Assembly: GCA_017467225.1 (NCBI GenBank)
Contig: JAFTSR010000360.1
Location: forward strand, 1-8,432
Length of the DNA stretch: 8,432 bases
From: Clostridia bacterium
GTDB lineage: Bacteria > Bacillota_A > Clostridia > Oscillospirales > CAG-272
Reading direction: 5' to 3'
Part shown: positions 1 through 7,198 of the stretch, one piece after another
How the letters are laid out: every line of letters begins with the position of its first letter
How positions within the stretch are numbered: the first letter of the stretch is position 1
Made by a program: the position numbers and the translations under genes
Notes under the pieces: model-generated
What the model was told of the DNA's origin: nothing
Seen by the model: the letters and a program-made list of their open reading frames with translations, nothing else
Databases searched by the model: none

Positions 1-11
1 ACTTTTTTCAT

Positions 12-67
12 AAAATCCGAAAAATCAGCAAAAATCGGGAATTTTTAAAATTCCAGCAAGCTGATTT
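12..67 (-). terminator. Probable terminator after the second lipoprotein gene
   Basis: Inverted repeat just downstream of the stop codon at 88-90: AAATCAGC at 22-29 pairs with GCTGATTT at 60-67, and inside it GGAATTTT (38-45) pairs with AAAATTCC (47-54). Read on the minus strand, the outer stem ends in a U-rich stretch (GCTGATTTTTC, then GGATTTT). The stem is AT-rich and interrupted, so it is a weaker intrinsic terminator than the others here, but its position directly after the gene fits. Confidence 0.5.
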
Positions 68-87
68 GTTCATTTTTTAATTTTTAT

Positions 88-2265
88 TTACCAATCGAGA
101 TCCTGCTGGATCAACCAGAAATAATTATAGATATCAACGACGACAACTTCCTTATCGGGATTTGCCTCGCGATAGAGATCAATCGTTCCGCAGATCACAG
201 ACGGAGTCGTCCAGACGCAGCGAAGCATACAGAGCGATGCGCCGCTGTTGCTCTTTGAAAACTGGGCGTTAATGACGTTGGTCAGATTTTTGACACCGAC
301 CTCGGGGTCGTTTCGGTCATAGCCACCACCGAGCAAAGCCGTGACAGGTGTGGTGCCGTGCATAAAGGTCTGGTTCTGTCGCACGGTTCCGATGCCGTCA
401 GGCGCAAACTGTACCAGCATATCCAGGTCGTCCTTGTCCGGGAGCCTGTTGTCGAGTACCATCGGCGCGATACTCATGTCAAGACGCGTAAAATACTCGA
501 TATTATGCTTGAGCATATTGGGCCAGAGCGCATCGGGTACTTGGCTCGGCATGAAATATCCCGCCGCACTGGCATCGGATACGAAATAATCGTTGGGGGT
601 TGCCGTATTGTAATAATATTCGATCAGGTCGGGATAGGTTTCAACCAGATTGGGATTGATCGCCCAGGCAAAAGGAATCTCACCGCGGCGAGGATCGTCC
701 CATGCATTCTTAAGATAGCGATATACGGGATGCGTGGAATCGTAGTCACCCATGAAATAGCACAGGTAGACCTTGCCGCTTTCCAACTCGATGTCCTCCT
801 TGGGACGGTTGGCGACCAGCTGCTGTGCGCCGGTATAAAGCGTATGGAAGCTTTCATTATAGGCTGCGTCGATGCAGGTATTGTGGTAACCGTTGTAAGG
901 AGTCATGAGCGAAGCGTATTCCCACTCCGTCGCAACCGAGCCGTGATTGGAGGTTTCATTGCTACCCGCCTTGCTGTATTTCTGATGCTCAAAGAAGCCG
1001 CAGACCTCGTAGGGACCCTTGTCCTCGGTCAGCTCCAGCATAGCGTCAAAGATCATCAGCAGCGTTTGCTTATCAAGTCCGGGCGTTTGATCCGGCTCGT
1101 CGAGGGGAGCCTCGTCGCCCCAAGGGGAAAGGTCATAGACGAAGGCGCGGTGATAGACGCCCCAGTCGCGGACAACGGTATAAGAGGTGTTACCGGAGGC
1201 GCGGTAGGTCCAGCCGTCGATATAGCTGCAGATATAATCGGTCGAGCATTTTCCGGTGAGCAGATAATTGTCGATCGCCCAGCGATAGGCATCGTTTTTA
1301 GCGCTGCCCGTTTCGCTGCCGTCGAACATACCAACAAGGCTTGTGATGCTCTTGCCTGCCAGCATATCCTTATATTTTTCGTAATAGCTTTCGGTCATAA
1401 CGACGCCGTCCTCAACGCCTGCGATGGTACAAGCGACGTTAAGCGTGGCGGGAACGTCGGTATCCCAGATGACGACGGTTTTAATATAATCAATGCCCAG
1501 CTCCAACAGTTCGCCAAAGCCGGTCAGCTTAAGGAAGCTGATGTCCTCCAGCCAGTAGCCCTCTTCGCGGAAGAGGTTGAGCCAGCCCTGCGTTTCACCG
1601 TTATAATTCAGGTAGACCTTGTGAGACGACTCGCGGTTCATAATTCCCTGCAGGCAGGCGATCGCAACGGACTCGTCGTATTTGGTGATACGGTTGCTTT
1701 CCGAGGGGGCAACCTCATACCACACGTTATCGGGAATGGTATACATTTCACGAACATCCAGCGTTTTGGAAATAAACATACGCCCTTCTTCGTAATACAG
1801 GTATTGATCGAAAAATTTCTGCACGGCTGCGGACAGACTGCGGTCGTTTTGTGCGACAATGCAGATCTTGGTACCGATGACGCAGATGGCGTAATCCTTA
1901 TCGCCCAGGTACTCCATTGCCGTTGCACTTTCGGCGCGCTCGGTCTCACCAACAAGGATCTCGCAAGCGATCTCCTCGGTGCCGCCTCTGCCGGTATAGT
2001 CGGTAGCAATCTCCATCTCCACCCCGGTCATCTCGCGGACGGTGGATATGATCTGCATGGCACTTTTGGTGGCAACATGGTTGGAATTGAGCTTATCGGA
2101 GCGGACAACGCGATACTGTGCTGCGCCGTTTTCCATCAGGATCAGCATATCTTCGGGATCGCTCGGCTTTGCTCCATCGTTCGGATCGGTATCGGAGGGG
2201 TTACAGCCGACGAGCAGCAGAAACGAGAGGATCATGAGCACGAGCAGGGGTAACAGTCGTTTCAT
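88..2265 (-). CDS. GxGYxYP-family lipoprotein, putative glycoside hydrolase (downstream paralog)
   Basis: A 725-residue exported lipoprotein. The N-terminus has K2-R3, a hydrophobic core and a lipobox L18-V-G-C21, followed by an acidic, low-complexity linker (about 22-40), so it should be lipid-anchored on the outer face of the membrane. Residues about 50-175 carry EILVGETERAES (102-113), resembling the alpha/beta accessory domain found N-terminal in several glycoside hydrolases. Residues about 185-300 (CLQGIMNRES, VVIWD) match the GxGYxYP N-terminal domain as I know it, and about 340-725 the main domain, with DLSPWGDEAPLDEPDQ (378-393), TEWEY (446-450) and FMGDYDSTHP (504-513). The family signature appears as AAGYFMP (567-573), with the first Gly and the second Tyr replaced. 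The start is supported by AAGGAG about 10 nt upstream. By eye roughly half of the residues match the upstream paralog. Enzymatic activity and substrate are inferred only; the family is poorly characterised. A hairpin at 2316-2347 may set its level relative to the upstream gene. Confidence 0.82.
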   Translation of the reverse strand: MKRLLPLLVLMILSFLLLVGCNPSDTDPNDGAKPSDPEDMLILMENGAAQYRVVRSDKLNSNHVATKSAMQIISTVREMTGVEMEIATDYTGRGGTEEIACEILVGETERAESATAMEYLGDKDYAICVIGTKICIVAQNDRSLSAAVQKFFDQYLYYEEGRMFISKTLDVREMYTIPDNVWYEVAPSESNRITKYDESVAIACLQGIMNRESSHKVYLNYNGETQGWLNLFREEGYWLEDISFLKLTGFGELLELGIDYIKTVVIWDTDVPATLNVACTIAGVEDGVVMTESYYEKYKDMLAGKSITSLVGMFDGSETGSAKNDAYRWAIDNYLLTGKCSTDYICSYIDGWTYRASGNTSYTVVRDWGVYHRAFVYDLSPWGDEAPLDEPDQTPGLDKQTLLMIFDAMLELTEDKGPYEVCGFFEHQKYSKAGSNETSNHGSVATEWEYASLMTPYNGYHNTCIDAAYNESFHTLYTGAQQLVANRPKEDIELESGKVYLCYFMGDYDSTHPVYRYLKNAWDDPRRGEIPFAWAINPNLVETYPDLIEYYYNTATPNDYFVSDASAAGYFMPSQVPDALWPNMLKHNIEYFTRLDMSIAPMVLDNRLPDKDDLDMLVQFAPDGIGTVRQNQTFMHGTTPVTALLGGGYDRNDPEVGVKNLTNVINAQFSKSNSGASLCMLRCVWTTPSVICGTIDLYREANPDKEVVVVDIYNYFWLIQQDLDW

Positions 2266-2315
2266 TTTTGGGGGTCTCCTTTTTTTAATTTGCTTTTACT
2301 CATTGCTGAAAAGCT

Positions 2316-2347
2316 GCAAAGAGGCAGGGCAAGCCCTGTCTCTTTGC
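2316..2347 (-). other. Strong intergenic hairpin between the two lipoprotein genes
   Basis: GCAAAGAG-G-CAGGGC (2316-2330), a two-base loop AA, then GCCCTG-T-CTCTTTGC (2333-2347). On the minus-strand transcript the stem is 14 Watson-Crick pairs with one A/C mismatch. It begins about 10 nt after the stop codon of the upstream lipoprotein gene. The sequence after it on the minus strand is AGCTTTTCAG, a poor U-tract, so full termination is doubtful. It could be a partial terminator, or a 3' stabiliser that keeps the first cistron more abundant than the second. I see no promoter between the hairpin and the second gene, which favours read-through. Confidence 0.7.
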
Positions 2348-2357
2348 TTGATTCAAA

Positions 2358-4625
2358 TCAAGACTCCAGGTCCTGTCTGAGCAGGTTGAAGTAATTGTAG
2401 ATATCGACGACAACGACGTTCTCATCGGGATGTGCTGCCTTATACTTGTCAACGACCTCACAGATATAGGAGGGGCCGACCCATACGCAACGCATGAGAG
2501 AGAGCGAGGAGCCACTTGCCTTGCGGCCCAGCGTGCGGTTATAGCCATGTCTGACAACATTTTCGACCGCCCTCATGGCAGCATCGGTGCTGTTGGTCGG
2601 GAAGCTGTTATCCAGTTTGTCAGTAGGCATATCCTCATACATTCCCGCAGGTGCCTGGCTGCCACCCTTACCGTGTTGATCGATAATGATGGTTGCCACA
2701 CCGTCGTAGGCGAACTGATAGAAAGCCTCGAGCGACTGCTCATCCAACCTATCCTGATCAAGTACCATGGGCGCAATAGTCATATCGGCACGCTCAAAGT
2801 ACTTGACGTTATGATCGATCATCAGATCCCAGAACTCGTCGCGGATACGGCTGGGGTTAATGTAGCCCGCGCAGCTGGCGTCAGAGGTGAAGTAGTCGTT
2901 GGGGGTTGCTGTATCGTAATAATACTCGATGATATCGGGATAGGTGTCCAGCAGGCTGGGATTGATGCCCCATGCCAGCGGCAGCTCGCCGCGCTTGGGA
3001 TCTGCCCAGAAGTCCTGCAGGAAGCGGTAGAGAGGATAGGTGGAGTCGTAGTCTGCCATGAAGAAGCAGAGGTAGGTGGTATTGGGCTCCAGATCCAGAT
3101 ACTCGTCGGGGCGGTTATTGGTCAACTGCTGCGCACCGGTGTACTGACTATGGAAGCTTTCGTTCCAGGACCATTCGATACAGGTGTTATGGTAGCCGTT
3201 ATAATGGCTGATAACCCAAACGTACTCCCACTCGGTGGGAACGGTTTCGTGCTTGGAGGTGGTATTGGCACCCGCGCGACTGTATTTTGCGAAGTCAAAG
3301 AAGCCGCACATCTCGTAGGGCGCGGTATCCGCGGTCTTTTCCATCATATACTCAAGGACGGTGGTAAAGGTTTTGTAGTCGGTGCCGATCTCCTGGTCGG
3401 GATCATCCAGAGGGGCCTCGTCCTCCCACGGAGAGAGGTCGATGACGAAGGCGCGGTTATAGACTGCCCAGTCGCGGATGGAGACGTAGGCATCGTCACC
3501 GCCGTCGCGGCGACCGGATACGCCGGAGGCGTTCCATGCGTCCATATAATGGCAGAGGAAGTCGGTCGAGCAGCGATCCTTGAGCAGATAGTTATCGATC
3601 GCCCAAAGGTAAGCATCGTTCTTGGCGCTGCCTGTGATGGAGCCATCATATTTGATCAGCTCGGTATTCAGGTCGATGATCTTGACATCGGGGTTGAAGA
3701 GATGCTTGCACTCCTGATAGTAGCTCTGCGTCATGGCGATACCGTCCTCAACACCGGCAACGGTGGTTGCGACGTTGACGGTTGCGGCAACGGACTCGTC
3801 CCAGATGACGACTGCCTTGACGTACGGTCTGCCGTATTCCATCAGCTCGGCAAAGCCGGACAGCTTGGTAAATTCCACGTTTTCCAGCCATCTGCCCTCT
3901 TCCTGCATGGTTTCGAGCCAGGTGTTATTTCCGCCGCCGCTGTTGACGTAGACCTTCGCGGGAGACTCGCGGTTCATAATACCCTGCAGACAAGCCAGCG
4001 CCAGCGCCTCGTCATACTTATCGGAGCCACTCTTCTTAGAGGCTGCAACTTCAAAATAAGTACCTTCGGGAAGAATATACATACCGGACACATTCAACTC
4101 CTTTGCAACACTCGCAATATTGTTTTCAACGGTGATCTGATTGATGAAGGCATCGATCGCAAACGTAAGATCTCTTTCGGAGGATGCGACGATGCAGACC
4201 TTGGTGCCGATGGTGCAGAAGAGGTAGTCGGTGCCTGCTTCTGCCAGCTTTTCCATTGCCGTTGCGGATTCCTCACGGTTGGTCTCGCCGATCAGGATCT
4301 CGTATTCGAACTCGGGATTTCCGCCCTTGCCCGTCCAGTCGGTGGTCAGCTTAAGGTCAACGCCGGTCTTTTCGAGCAGAGCCTTACGAATGGCGACAAC
4401 GCCGCTTGATTCGGGCGTGCCAGCGCCCTTGATGTCGGAGCGCACGATCTGATATTCGGGTGCGTCACCACCGGCGATCGCGATCATATCGGTCGCAGGG
4501 GTGGGCTCATCCGTGGGCTGATTTTCATTATCCGAAGGATCCTCATTGCAGGAGATTGCCATGCCGAGCACGAGTGCCACGGTCAGCAACAGCAAAAAGG
4601 TACGGAACAGTGTCTTTTTGTTCAT
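2358..4625 (-). CDS. GxGYxYP-family lipoprotein, putative glycoside hydrolase (upstream paralog)
   Basis: A 755-residue exported lipoprotein and first gene of the pair. The signal peptide has K3-K4, a hydrophobic stretch and a lipobox A23-I-S-C26 (Ala at -3 is less usual than Leu). An acidic Pro/Thr-rich linker (27-45) follows. The order of parts matches the downstream copy: an accessory domain with EILIGETNREES (109-120), a GxGYxYP N-terminal-like part (about 195-300; CLQGIMNRES, VVIWDES), then the main domain (about 345-755) with DLSPWEDEAPLDDPDQ (396-411), TEWEY (464-468), FMADYDSTYP (522-531) and C-terminal VVVVDIYNYF (737-746). The signature motif is CAGYINP (585-591), again degenerate. 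Near the C-terminus the segment between DG (641-642) and SG (704-705) is about 12 residues longer than in the paralog and has a different, Gly/His-containing sequence. AAAGGA lies 10 nt before the ATG. Carbohydrate hydrolysis is inferred from the family name and export; no activity can be read from the sequence. Confidence 0.83.
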   Translation of the reverse strand: MNKKTLFRTFLLLLTVALVLGMAISCNEDPSDNENQPTDEPTPATDMIAIAGGDAPEYQIVRSDIKGAGTPESSGVVAIRKALLEKTGVDLKLTTDWTGKGGNPEFEYEILIGETNREESATAMEKLAEAGTDYLFCTIGTKVCIVASSERDLTFAIDAFINQITVENNIASVAKELNVSGMYILPEGTYFEVAASKKSGSDKYDEALALACLQGIMNRESPAKVYVNSGGGNNTWLETMQEEGRWLENVEFTKLSGFAELMEYGRPYVKAVVIWDESVAATVNVATTVAGVEDGIAMTQSYYQECKHLFNPDVKIIDLNTELIKYDGSITGSAKNDAYLWAIDNYLLKDRCSTDFLCHYMDAWNASGVSGRRDGGDDAYVSIRDWAVYNRAFVIDLSPWEDEAPLDDPDQEIGTDYKTFTTVLEYMMEKTADTAPYEMCGFFDFAKYSRAGANTTSKHETVPTEWEYVWVISHYNGYHNTCIEWSWNESFHSQYTGAQQLTNNRPDEYLDLEPNTTYLCFFMADYDSTYPLYRFLQDFWADPKRGELPLAWGINPSLLDTYPDIIEYYYDTATPNDYFTSDASCAGYINPSRIRDEFWDLMIDHNVKYFERADMTIAPMVLDQDRLDEQSLEAFYQFAYDGVATIIIDQHGKGGSQAPAGMYEDMPTDKLDNSFPTNSTDAAMRAVENVVRHGYNRTLGRKASGSSLSLMRCVWVGPSYICEVVDKYKAAHPDENVVVVDIYNYFNLLRQDLES

Positions 4626-4643
4626 GTTTTTGGGGTCCTTTCC

Positions 4644-4678
4644 TGTGAATTTCGGTAAATCGATCTTCTTTATTCACA
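4644..4678 (-). repeat. Dyad TGTGAAT-N21-ATTCACA in the lipoprotein 5' leader
   Basis: TGTGAAT at 4644-4650 and ATTCACA at 4672-4678 are perfect 7-base inverted repeats. They lie between the predicted transcription start (about 4679) and the ribosome binding site (4636-4641), so the mRNA could start almost directly with a stem whose 3' arm ends 2 nt before the Shine-Dalgarno sequence. It may be a 5' stabilising stem, a translational control element or a DNA operator. Seven pairs with a 21-nt loop can arise by chance. Confidence 0.4.
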
Positions 4679-4685
4679 CGGATAT

Positions 4686-4714
4686 ATTTTACCATATCGC
4701 AATATAAAAAGCAA
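4686..4714 (-). promoter_or_regulatory. Sigma-A promoter for the lipoprotein pair
   Basis: On the minus strand: -35 TTGCTT (4709-4714), a 17-nt spacer, and -10 TAAAAT (4686-4691) preceded by TG plus one base, i.e. an extended -10. The predicted start is near 4679, giving a 5' leader of about 54 nt to the ATG at 4625. It lies downstream of the terminator of the preceding operon, so the lipoproteins form their own transcription unit. Confidence 0.65.
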
Positions 4715-4785
4715 TATGTCAGAGAAAACGACTTGAAATTTCGTCAATGTGCCAAAATTTGCGCTCTCATTTTGTGCAATTCAAC

Positions 4786-4829
4786 AAAACAGAAAAGGAG
4801 GTCGAAGGACGATTCATCCTTCGATCTCC
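4786..4829 (-). terminator. Intrinsic terminator of the three-hydrolase operon
   Basis: GGAGGTCGAAGGA (4797-4809) pairs with TCCTTCGATCTCC (4817-4829) around a 7-nt loop. There are 12 Watson-Crick pairs and one A/C mismatch on the transcript, followed on the minus strand by TTTTCTGTTTT. The upstream arm encodes the last codons of the metallophosphoesterase and the stop codon (4814-4816) lies in the loop, so the terminator is built into the gene's end. Confidence 0.85.
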
Positions 4830-5554
4830 TCATTGAGCACCAACACGTTGACCTGCCCGCTGCGGATCGTGCCTGCATCGATGGCGATCAGTCCGTCGCC
4901 GTAAAAAATGTCGTGGCAGGTGGCGGAGCGCTGCGGGTCTACACGGGCGGCAAGGCGGGTGGGACGATGGCCGCAGACCAGCGTTTTTTCAGAGAGCATT
5001 GCCGGGGTGCCGTACAAGAGATGCCACTCCAAAAAGCGGGCGCGATGCCAGTCGGCGGCGTCTGCCGTGCGCCAATTTTTTTGCAGAACGAGAACATCGT
5101 TTTCTCTTTTGACGGGCAGCCAGCCGTGGGTAAAGACGTAATTTGGAGTTTCATAGTAATCGCACATGGAGTTGACCAGGCTGCGCAGCTTGCCTGCCAT
5201 TTTCCCGTATTTCGGCAAAGTAAGGCGGCCGTAGGCATCCACGGCGCTCTCGCCGAAAAACTCTTCAAGTGTGACCTCACAGCCGTTATACAGATCGTAT
5301 TCGTTGACACGGCGAGCGTTGATGATGTCAAGCAGTCGCTCATCGTGGTTTCCGCGGATCAGGATCTTATGCTTCAGCCCTTGGACGTAGTGGTAGACAC
5401 GACGATTTTCCCTGCCCCGATCAAACAGGTCTCCGCAGCAGACAAAGCAATGGGTGGGGTCGTTTTCGTCAAAGCCTGCCGCATCAAGCGCTTGCTTGAG
5501 CAGCGTATAGTGACCGTGGATATCGGAAACGACGAATAACGTTCGCATTGGCAT
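4814..5554 (-). CDS. PPP-type metallophosphoesterase (ApaH/PrpE-like)
   Basis: A 246-residue cytoplasmic protein with the calcineurin-like metallophosphoesterase motifs in order: DIHGH (11-15), GDLFDRG (41-47), GNHDE (68-72), FTHGW (141-145) and CGHRP (194-198), followed by the characteristic end AIDAGT (224-229) and a strand VNVLVL. These supply the Asp, His and Asn ligands of a two-metal site. Family members include diadenosine tetraphosphatases and Ser/Thr protein phosphatases; the sequence alone does not separate these, so the substrate is open. The region between GNHDE and FTHGW is typical of PrpE/ApaH-like enzymes. The ATG at 5554 is preferred because AAGGAGG (5561-5567) sits about 6 nt upstream; a second ATG two codons later would be 12 nt away. 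It is the last gene of the operon, 12 nt after the TatD gene. Confidence 0.9.
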   Translation of the reverse strand: MPMRTLFVVSDIHGHYTLLKQALDAAGFDENDPTHCFVCCGDLFDRGRENRRVYHYVQGLKHKILIRGNHDERLLDIINARRVNEYDLYNGCEVTLEEFFGESAVDAYGRLTLPKYGKMAGKLRSLVNSMCDYYETPNYVFTHGWLPVKRENDVLVLQKNWRTADAADWHRARFLEWHLLYGTPAMLSEKTLVCGHRPTRLAARVDPQRSATCHDIFYGDGLIAIDAGTIRSGQVNVLVLNEEIEG

Positions 5555-5560
5555 GGGTGA

Positions 5561-5567
5561 CCTCCTT
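5561..5567 (-). promoter_or_regulatory. Ribosome binding site touching the TatD stop codon
   Basis: AAGGAGG on the minus strand shares its first base (5567) with the last base of the TGA stop codon of the TatD gene (5567-5569). A ribosome finishing TatD is therefore placed on the binding site for the phosphoesterase, which suggests translational coupling and decides in favour of the start at 5554. Confidence 0.8.
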
Positions 5568-6433
5568 CAGGCGTGCAGGTGAAAGACACGCAGGGTATTT
5601 TCGTAGAGCGCTTGCTCGACTGCAGCGGTGCTCTCCCCCTTGAGGAGCGCGATCCGCTCGATGACGGCAGGCAGGATCAGCGAGGAATTCCGCAGCTTTT
5701 TTCTTTTGCTTGCGCTGCAGAACAGCGCGGGCAGCGGCGGGAGGACGTAAGGGGCGTCCGTTTCTGCAAGCATGGCGTGCAGCGGGAGCTCTCTGACCGT
5801 TTGCCGCAGCAGCTCTCCCCCGTTGCTCTCCTGCAGCAGCCGTGCGCCGATCCCGATGGCAAAGCCGAGATTGATATACGCTTGGGCGCAGCGGGTATTG
5901 CCGCCGAAGCAATGGGCGACACCGCCATGCAGCAGTCGGCGGTACCGTGTCAGGATACGCAGTGCATCGTCGTCTGCCTCGCGGACATGCAGAATGAGCG
6001 GCAGTTTTCGCTCGTGCGCCAGGCGAAGCTGGTAACAAAACCACATTTTTTGGCGAAATCGGTGGCATTGCGCGGGCGGAAGGTGGTAATCCAGCCCGGT
6101 TTCGCCGATCGCGACGACGTCGTTTTCCAGCACGTAGCGCCGCAGCTGCTTACGGCTGCTCCACGGGGTGGCTGCGCAGCGCTTGGGGTGCACGCCCAGC
6201 GCAAGGCGGATATAGGGATAATACTCTGGTGCGAGGGCAAGCTGCGCTTCGATACGGTCAAAGCCGGTGGATGGCTCGATGCAAAGGGCGATACCGCGCG
6301 CCTTCATGCTCTGCAGCAGGGCGGCGCGATCGCCGTGGGCGAGAGTGAGGGTGCCGTTGGCGTAATCGAGATAAGGGAACGCTTCGGCGTCATACGAACG
6401 AAGAGAATAATGCACGTGGGAATCAATGATCAT
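5567..6433 (-). CDS. TatD-family metal-dependent hydrolase
   Basis: A 288-residue cytoplasmic TIM-barrel amidohydrolase of the TatD family, whose known members are metal-dependent DNases or exonucleases. Metal-site motifs are complete: HVH (6-8), GVHP (90-93), GETGLDYH (110-117), ILHVREA (147-153; His149), VAHCFGG (172-178; His174) and AETDAPY (223-229; Asp226). The length is slightly above the usual 250-265. The C-terminal third (about 232-260) has a Ser/Lys-rich stretch, ASKRKK, and is the least conserved-looking part. The start at 6433 is chosen because DSHVH normally lies at the very N-terminus, GGAGG (6441-6445) is 7 nt upstream, and this ATG overlaps the stop codon of the preceding gene as ATGA. 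An in-frame ATG at 6463 would add ten residues that lie inside the upstream gene. TatD often neighbours metG or rnmV elsewhere, but not here. Confidence 0.92.
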   Translation of the reverse strand: MIIDSHVHYSLRSYDAEAFPYLDYANGTLTLAHGDRAALLQSMKARGIALCIEPSTGFDRIEAQLALAPEYYPYIRLALGVHPKRCAATPWSSRKQLRRYVLENDVVAIGETGLDYHLPPAQCHRFRQKMWFCYQLRLAHERKLPLILHVREADDDALRILTRYRRLLHGGVAHCFGGNTRCAQAYINLGFAIGIGARLLQESNGGELLRQTVRELPLHAMLAETDAPYVLPPLPALFCSASKRKKLRNSSLILPAVIERIALLKGESTAAVEQALYENTLRVFHLHA

Positions 6434-7143
6434 ACGCAGCCCTCCCCTTCCAAGCATTGCCACACAGCGGCGGAAATGGCGCGCATACCTGCTGCCGTGG
6501 GGTGGTTACCGTCCATCGTTTCAAAAGGAGACGAGGGATCAAAAATATCCAGGAGGCGGCAGCCGTACTGCTGTGCGCAGGTACGGATCGCGCGGCAATA
6601 GGCCTCAAGGCTATGCTCGCCGGGCAAGCGGAGCGTGGCGGCGGAGGCGCGGCTGAGTCGATCGCTCACGGGCAACGTCAGGCACCAGAGCTCGGCTGCG
6701 GGATAATTTTGTCTGAGCTTTTGCAGCATGGCAGCATATGCCACCGAAAAAACGGACAGATCCGCGCTTTGCGGCGACGGCTCGACGGGCATGCGGTTGC
6801 CGAAGTCGTTAAAGCCCATGAGGATCAGGATGACGTCCGGAGAGCGCTCTGCCGTCCCAAGGGCGGCGGTGCGGGCGTCGCTGCAGCCGTAGGACTCGAT
6901 CTCACACTGCGGATGGCGGCAGACAAGGCTGCCGGAATACGAGCCGTTGACAAGCAGCGTGCCGCCGAGGGCGTCGATCAGCTGTCCCCACCAGGTATCT
7001 GGGAGGGTGAGCACGCCCGAGTGGCGCATATTGGCAAAGTCATAAAACACGGCGTAATCCCGGGGTTGATAGCCGTCGAGCGTGCTGACGGAATCACCGA
7101 GGACGGAAAAGAAACAATCTTGATAGGAACGGGCAATATTCAC
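6430..7143 (-). CDS. SGNH/GDSL-family hydrolase
   Basis: A 237-residue protein with SGNH-hydrolase blocks in order: VLGDSVS (14-20; nucleophile Ser18), NGSYSGS (66-72; block II Gly), LMGFNDFG (108-115; block III GxND) and DGNHPTAAG (211-219; catalytic Asp211 and His214). Such enzymes are esterases, lipases or deacetylases of lipids and of acylated sugars; the substrate cannot be told. There is no signal peptide with the chosen start, so it should be cytoplasmic. The GTG at 7141-7143 is chosen because AGGAGG (7150-7155) lies 6 nt upstream. The frame stays open to an ATG at 7263, but that extension would run through the promoter at 7199-7227 and has no SGNH content. It is first gene of the operon, and its TGA overlaps the TatD ATG by the ATGA arrangement. 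Confidence 0.88.
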   Translation of the reverse strand: MNIARSYQDCFFSVLGDSVSTLDGYQPRDYAVFYDFANMRHSGVLTLPDTWWGQLIDALGGTLLVNGSYSGSLVCRHPQCEIESYGCSDARTAALGTAERSPDVILILMGFNDFGNRMPVEPSPQSADLSVFSVAYAAMLQKLRQNYPAAELWCLTLPVSDRLSRASAATLRLPGEHSLEAYCRAIRTCAQQYGCRLLDIFDPSSPFETMDGNHPTAAGMRAISAAVWQCLEGEGCV

Positions 7144-7149
7144 GGCGCT

Positions 7150-7155
7150 CCTCCT
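7150..7155 (-). promoter_or_regulatory. Ribosome binding site fixing the GTG start of the SGNH hydrolase
   Basis: AGGAGG on the minus strand, 6 nt before GTG at 7141-7143 and inside a longer purine run, AGAGGAGGAG. No comparable site precedes the in-frame ATG at 7263, and that ATG lies upstream of the promoter. Confidence 0.85.
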
Positions 7156-7198
7156 CTCTTTTTGTATGATGGCTTTACAAAAGCACATATGATATGAT

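Noticed and set aside
358..4409. Two very long plus-strand open frames (358-2253 and 2430-4409) opposite the lipoprotein genes
   Set aside because: They lie fully antisense to genes with signal peptides, family motifs and ribosome binding sites, and show no domain motif or upstream site of their own. They sit in the same place in both paralogs because the sense codon use lacks TTA, CTA and TCA. Similar antisense frames lie opposite the three hydrolases.
4733..7197. Plus-strand open frames at 4733-5539, 5573-6601 and 6457-7197
   Set aside because: Antisense to the phosphoesterase, TatD and SGNH genes, whose catalytic motifs are complete. The plus-strand translations have no recognisable motifs.
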